From: Ardenticatenaceae bacterium
GTDB taxonomy: Bacteria; Chloroflexota; Anaerolineae; Promineifilales; Promineifilaceae
Reading direction: 5' to 3'
Assembly: GCA_020634235.1 (NCBI GenBank)
Contig: JACKCB010000001.1
Coordinates: 186,001-250,000 of the forward strand
Length of the DNA: 64,000 nt
A program made the position numbers and the translations under genes. Shown one piece after another: positions 62,337 through 64,000 of this stretch; within the stretch, counting starts at the first letter, position 1; every line of letters starts with the position of its first letter. The notes below the pieces were generated by a model. The model was not told the origin of the DNA. It was given only the letters and a program-made list of their open reading frames with translations, and searched no databases.

Positions 62337-63301
62337 CACCAGAGCAAATCCTTTGCCGCAAGCTCCGCCGGCAGCGGGATATTGTGGCGCTGCAACAGCG
62401 CCACAATGGGGGCCATCTGGCGGACAAGAAGCTGCCAGACTGGCTCCGGGTTAGGCAGCGCCAGGGCACCCAGCAGGTGAGTGGCCTGCCGGTAACGCTG
62501 GATAAGATGGTAGAGACAGTAGCTCACGGCGCCGCTCTGGATGAGCAACCGCTGGGCTTCGCTGAGCCGCTCCGGCCGGGACACCTCCGACTGTATGGCC
62601 AGAAAACGCGCCCGCGCCGGGTAATCCGCCAGGCGAGCATACAAAAGCGCCAGATTAAGCCGCGCTTGCAGCCAGTCCGGCCCGGCCGGGGTCTGGAACG
62701 CATCCGTCAGATCATCATGCACCTGCACAATCTCGCCCAACAACGTCCCCAAGGCGTACATCTGGTCGGCCACTTGCGGCGTGCCGCCCCCCAACAAAGC
62801 CCCCACACAAAGCGCCGTGCCATAAAACGGCGTGCTCTTGGCCGCCACCACCGCCCAATACGTCGCCTCGGTCGCCGCGGCCGGCTGGCTGTCCAGGGAT
62901 TGGCCATAGGCTGTCTGCAGGGCCATCTGGGATAGGCGGTCAAGTATCAGCAGTTGGCGTTCCCGCGGCACAGCGGCATCACGCACAAACTGGTGGGCAG
63001 AAGCTTCCAGCGCCAGCGCCAGATTGGCCGCTGCCCCCGCCCCAATGCGCCGGTACTCGCCGCGCGGATCATCGTCCAGAAGGTCATCAACCAGGATGAT
63101 GCTCAACTGCAAACAGGCAATCGCCGCCCGGCCGGGGTTTGCCAACGCCACCTCCCCACCCACAGCCACACAGGCCACAGCCGGCAGGTCCCAATCCGGC
63201 CGGGGGCCAGACCCTGCCCGTTGCAACAAGTCAGCGGCCTGAGGCCAGCCGGCCAGCAAAGGCAGTTGCAAAATCTCCTCTACAACAGGGCTGGTCTGCA
63301 T
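62336..63301 (-). CDS. Polyprenyl synthetase family protein (ComQ-like)
   Basis: From ATG 63301 (GGAGGA 8 bases upstream) there are 321 residues. The first Asp-rich motif is in LSIILVDDLLDDDPRGEYRRIG and the second in EIVQVHDDLTDAF, both intact for Mg-diphosphate binding, so prenyl transfer is likely. The protein is short and lacks some of the middle segments of normal chain-elongating synthases. No isoprenoid genes are nearby. Its stop overlaps the kinase start by one base, and a peptide gene ending in GWTFWW lies upstream. In Bacillus ComQ, a relative of the same fold, prenylates a Trp of ComX. I infer the same role here. A dedicated isoprenoid or quinone enzyme is the alternative. Confidence 0.8.
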   Translation of the reverse strand: MQTSPVVEEILQLPLLAGWPQAADLLQRAGSGPRPDWDLPAVACVAVGGEVALANPGRAAIACLQLSIILVDDLLDDDPRGEYRRIGAGAAANLALALEASAHQFVRDAAVPRERQLLILDRLSQMALQTAYGQSLDSQPAAATEATYWAVVAAKSTPFYGTALCVGALLGGGTPQVADQMYALGTLLGEIVQVHDDLTDAFQTPAGPDWLQARLNLALLYARLADYPARARFLAIQSEVSRPERLSEAQRLLIQSGAVSYCLYHLIQRYRQATHLLGALALPNPEPVWQLLVRQMAPIVALLQRHNIPLPAELAAKDLLW

Positions 63302-63789
63302 GCACACAATCCTCCAGTGAGTGCCGATTGGCGTACACCATCAGGCTGCCCACATTCCTCAAGCGCACTCGCCAGGCAAAGACCCTCCTGGAAGTAACCG
63401 GCCTTGGCTGGGTGTGCGGCAGTGTCTTTCTTGCATACTCATACCGCTATCAAACCAACACTCAGGACAATAGCAGAGCCGGCCAGCAGATGCAAGCGGC
63501 TAGCGCTCAGGCTCCCGCAAAAGCCAATCCGTGGCCACAGGTTAGCGCATACCGTACTCGGCAGCCCACTCCAGACGCCCCACAGTCCGGCCCCCGCCAG
63601 GGTACGGCAGCACCTTCAGGCAAAACAAAACCACGCCGGCTGGCAGGCAGCGCCGTCAGAAACGGTTCCACCTGTATGCCGGCGTGGTCTGCAAATGACA
63701 AAAACAGCCGGAAAAAACCAGATCAGGCCAGCCTTCCCAGATACAGCGCTATGCACGCTATCCGGCAAAACTGCCAGCATCGCCCTCGC
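63302..63789 (-). other. Leader/intergenic segment between the peptide gene and the prenyl synthase
   Basis: This 488-base stretch has no gene I can support except the hairpin at 63621-63688. A 64-codon frame at 63507-63701 has no proper start and covers that hairpin. Ribosome signals are seen only at the downstream end, where GGAGGA serves the prenyl synthase. Confidence 0.5.
63621..63688 (-). terminator. Attenuator-like terminator between peptide gene and prenyl synthase
   Basis: ACCACGCCGGC (63688-63678, read on the minus strand) pairs perfectly with GCCGGCGTGGT (63640-63630). The 37-base loop contains a second small stem, ACCG/CGGT type. TTTTGTTTTG follows. It would end most transcripts after the peptide gene and let a fraction read into the synthase and kinase, giving more peptide than enzyme. 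Confidence 0.6.
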
Positions 63790-63960
63790 TTACCACCAGA
63801 ACGTCCAACCCGGAATCTCAGCGTCCGCCAGAGCGGCCACATCACCGGCAAGGTCAAGCCCGGTCAGCGCACGCAGTGCCGCCAACAACCCGTTCTCGCT
63901 TTTGTCCGCCTCTGGCAGTTGCATCATCTTGCTGAACTGCTCAATCGTTGCGCTTTCCAT
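63790..63960 (-). CDS. Putative prenylated peptide pheromone precursor (ComX-like)
   Basis: An ATG at 63960, with GGGAGG upstream at a rather long spacing (about 13 bases), opens 56 codons. The protein has an amphipathic N-terminal helix (ESATIEQFSKMMQLPEA), a Leu/Ala-rich middle (GLLAALRALTGLDLAGD) and the end DAEIPGWTFWW, with three Trp in the last five residues. ComX precursors are of like size (55-75 residues), have an N-terminal helix that binds ComQ, and carry the prenylated Trp close to the C-terminus. No family-level match can be claimed from sequence alone. It lies just upstream, on the same strand, of the prenyl synthase and the ComP-like kinase. It is too short for routine gene calls. 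Confidence 0.7.
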   Translation of the reverse strand: MESATIEQFSKMMQLPEADKSENGLLAALRALTGLDLAGDVAALADAEIPGWTFWW

Positions 63961-64000
63961 AAGTTATTTTCAGCCTCCCTTCAATCACCTATGGCAAAAT

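Noticed and set aside
63507..63701. A 64-codon frame on the minus strand between peptide and synthase genes
   Set aside because: No ATG or GTG start, no ribosome site, and it covers the terminator-like hairpin.
1..64000. tRNA, rRNA, CRISPR, integrase or transposase genes
   Set aside because: I looked for their typical motifs and repeat patterns on both strands and found none; a covariance search would be needed to exclude small RNAs.

Overview
The window is bacterial chromosome, GC-rich and densely coded. I infer a Chloroflexota member, most likely of the Anaerolineae/Caldilineae/Ardenticatenia kind. The grounds are a TopA with an N-terminal zinc module, a giant multi-GAF sensor kinase, a huge alpha-2-macroglobulin, a secreted propeller protein ending in a 'YLPFLHR' tail, an rpsP-khpA-rimM cluster next to ffh, and general codon use. 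No rRNA, tRNA, CRISPR array, prophage or transposase was recognised. A 10-bp perfect palindrome, CCCGGCCGGG, recurs about a hundred times through the window, inside genes (usually read as Pro-Ala-Gly) and in hairpins. It is the clearest genome-scale signature.

Layout. 1-5.1 kb, minus: partial HerA-like ATPase, SH3/META envelope protein, NAD-dependent epimerase. 5.4-10.4 kb, plus: sensor kinase, M23 peptidase, penicillin-acylase-family hydrolase. 10.5-16.5 kb: isolated metabolic and envelope genes (inositol-phosphatase family, secreted propeller protein, acyl-CoA dehydrogenase, rhomboid protease, TIM-barrel epimerase). 16.6-25.9 kb, minus: a run from a site-2 protease through HEAT, AEC transporter, MA-like, TPR, trmFO, hflX, a small membrane protein and an M20 peptidase. 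26-29.8 kb: double-hotdog thioesterase, DUF2461 protein and AceK, the isocitrate dehydrogenase kinase/phosphatase. 29.9-41.2 kb: ABC ATPase and ABC permease on the minus strand, separated by a 6.1-kb alpha-2-macroglobulin gene on the plus strand, followed by a TauE/UspA operon with a palindrome-containing promoter. 41.5-46 kb: an RND efflux protein with a large repeat insertion. 46.2-57.4 kb, minus: housekeeping genes topA, manC, dprA, rimM, khpA, rpsP, ffh, metK (with a SAM-I riboswitch), fabI and a DNA glycosylase.

57.4-64 kb, minus, holds the most exciting locus. A 56-residue peptide ending in GWTFWW is followed by a transcription-attenuator-like hairpin. Next comes a polyprenyl-synthetase-family gene whose stop overlaps the start (TGATG) of a 1631-residue sensor kinase. 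The kinase N-terminus (one membrane helix, PDZ-like extracytoplasmic loop, about nine more helices) has the layout of Bacillus ComP. Gene order and features match comX (Trp-bearing pheromone precursor), comQ (isoprenyl transferase) and comP (receptor kinase), a quorum-sensing system known to me from Bacillota. The kinase output is different (five GAF-like regions, PAS, HisKA/HATPase) and no comA-like regulator lies next to it. I propose a divergent prenyl-peptide quorum-sensing system.
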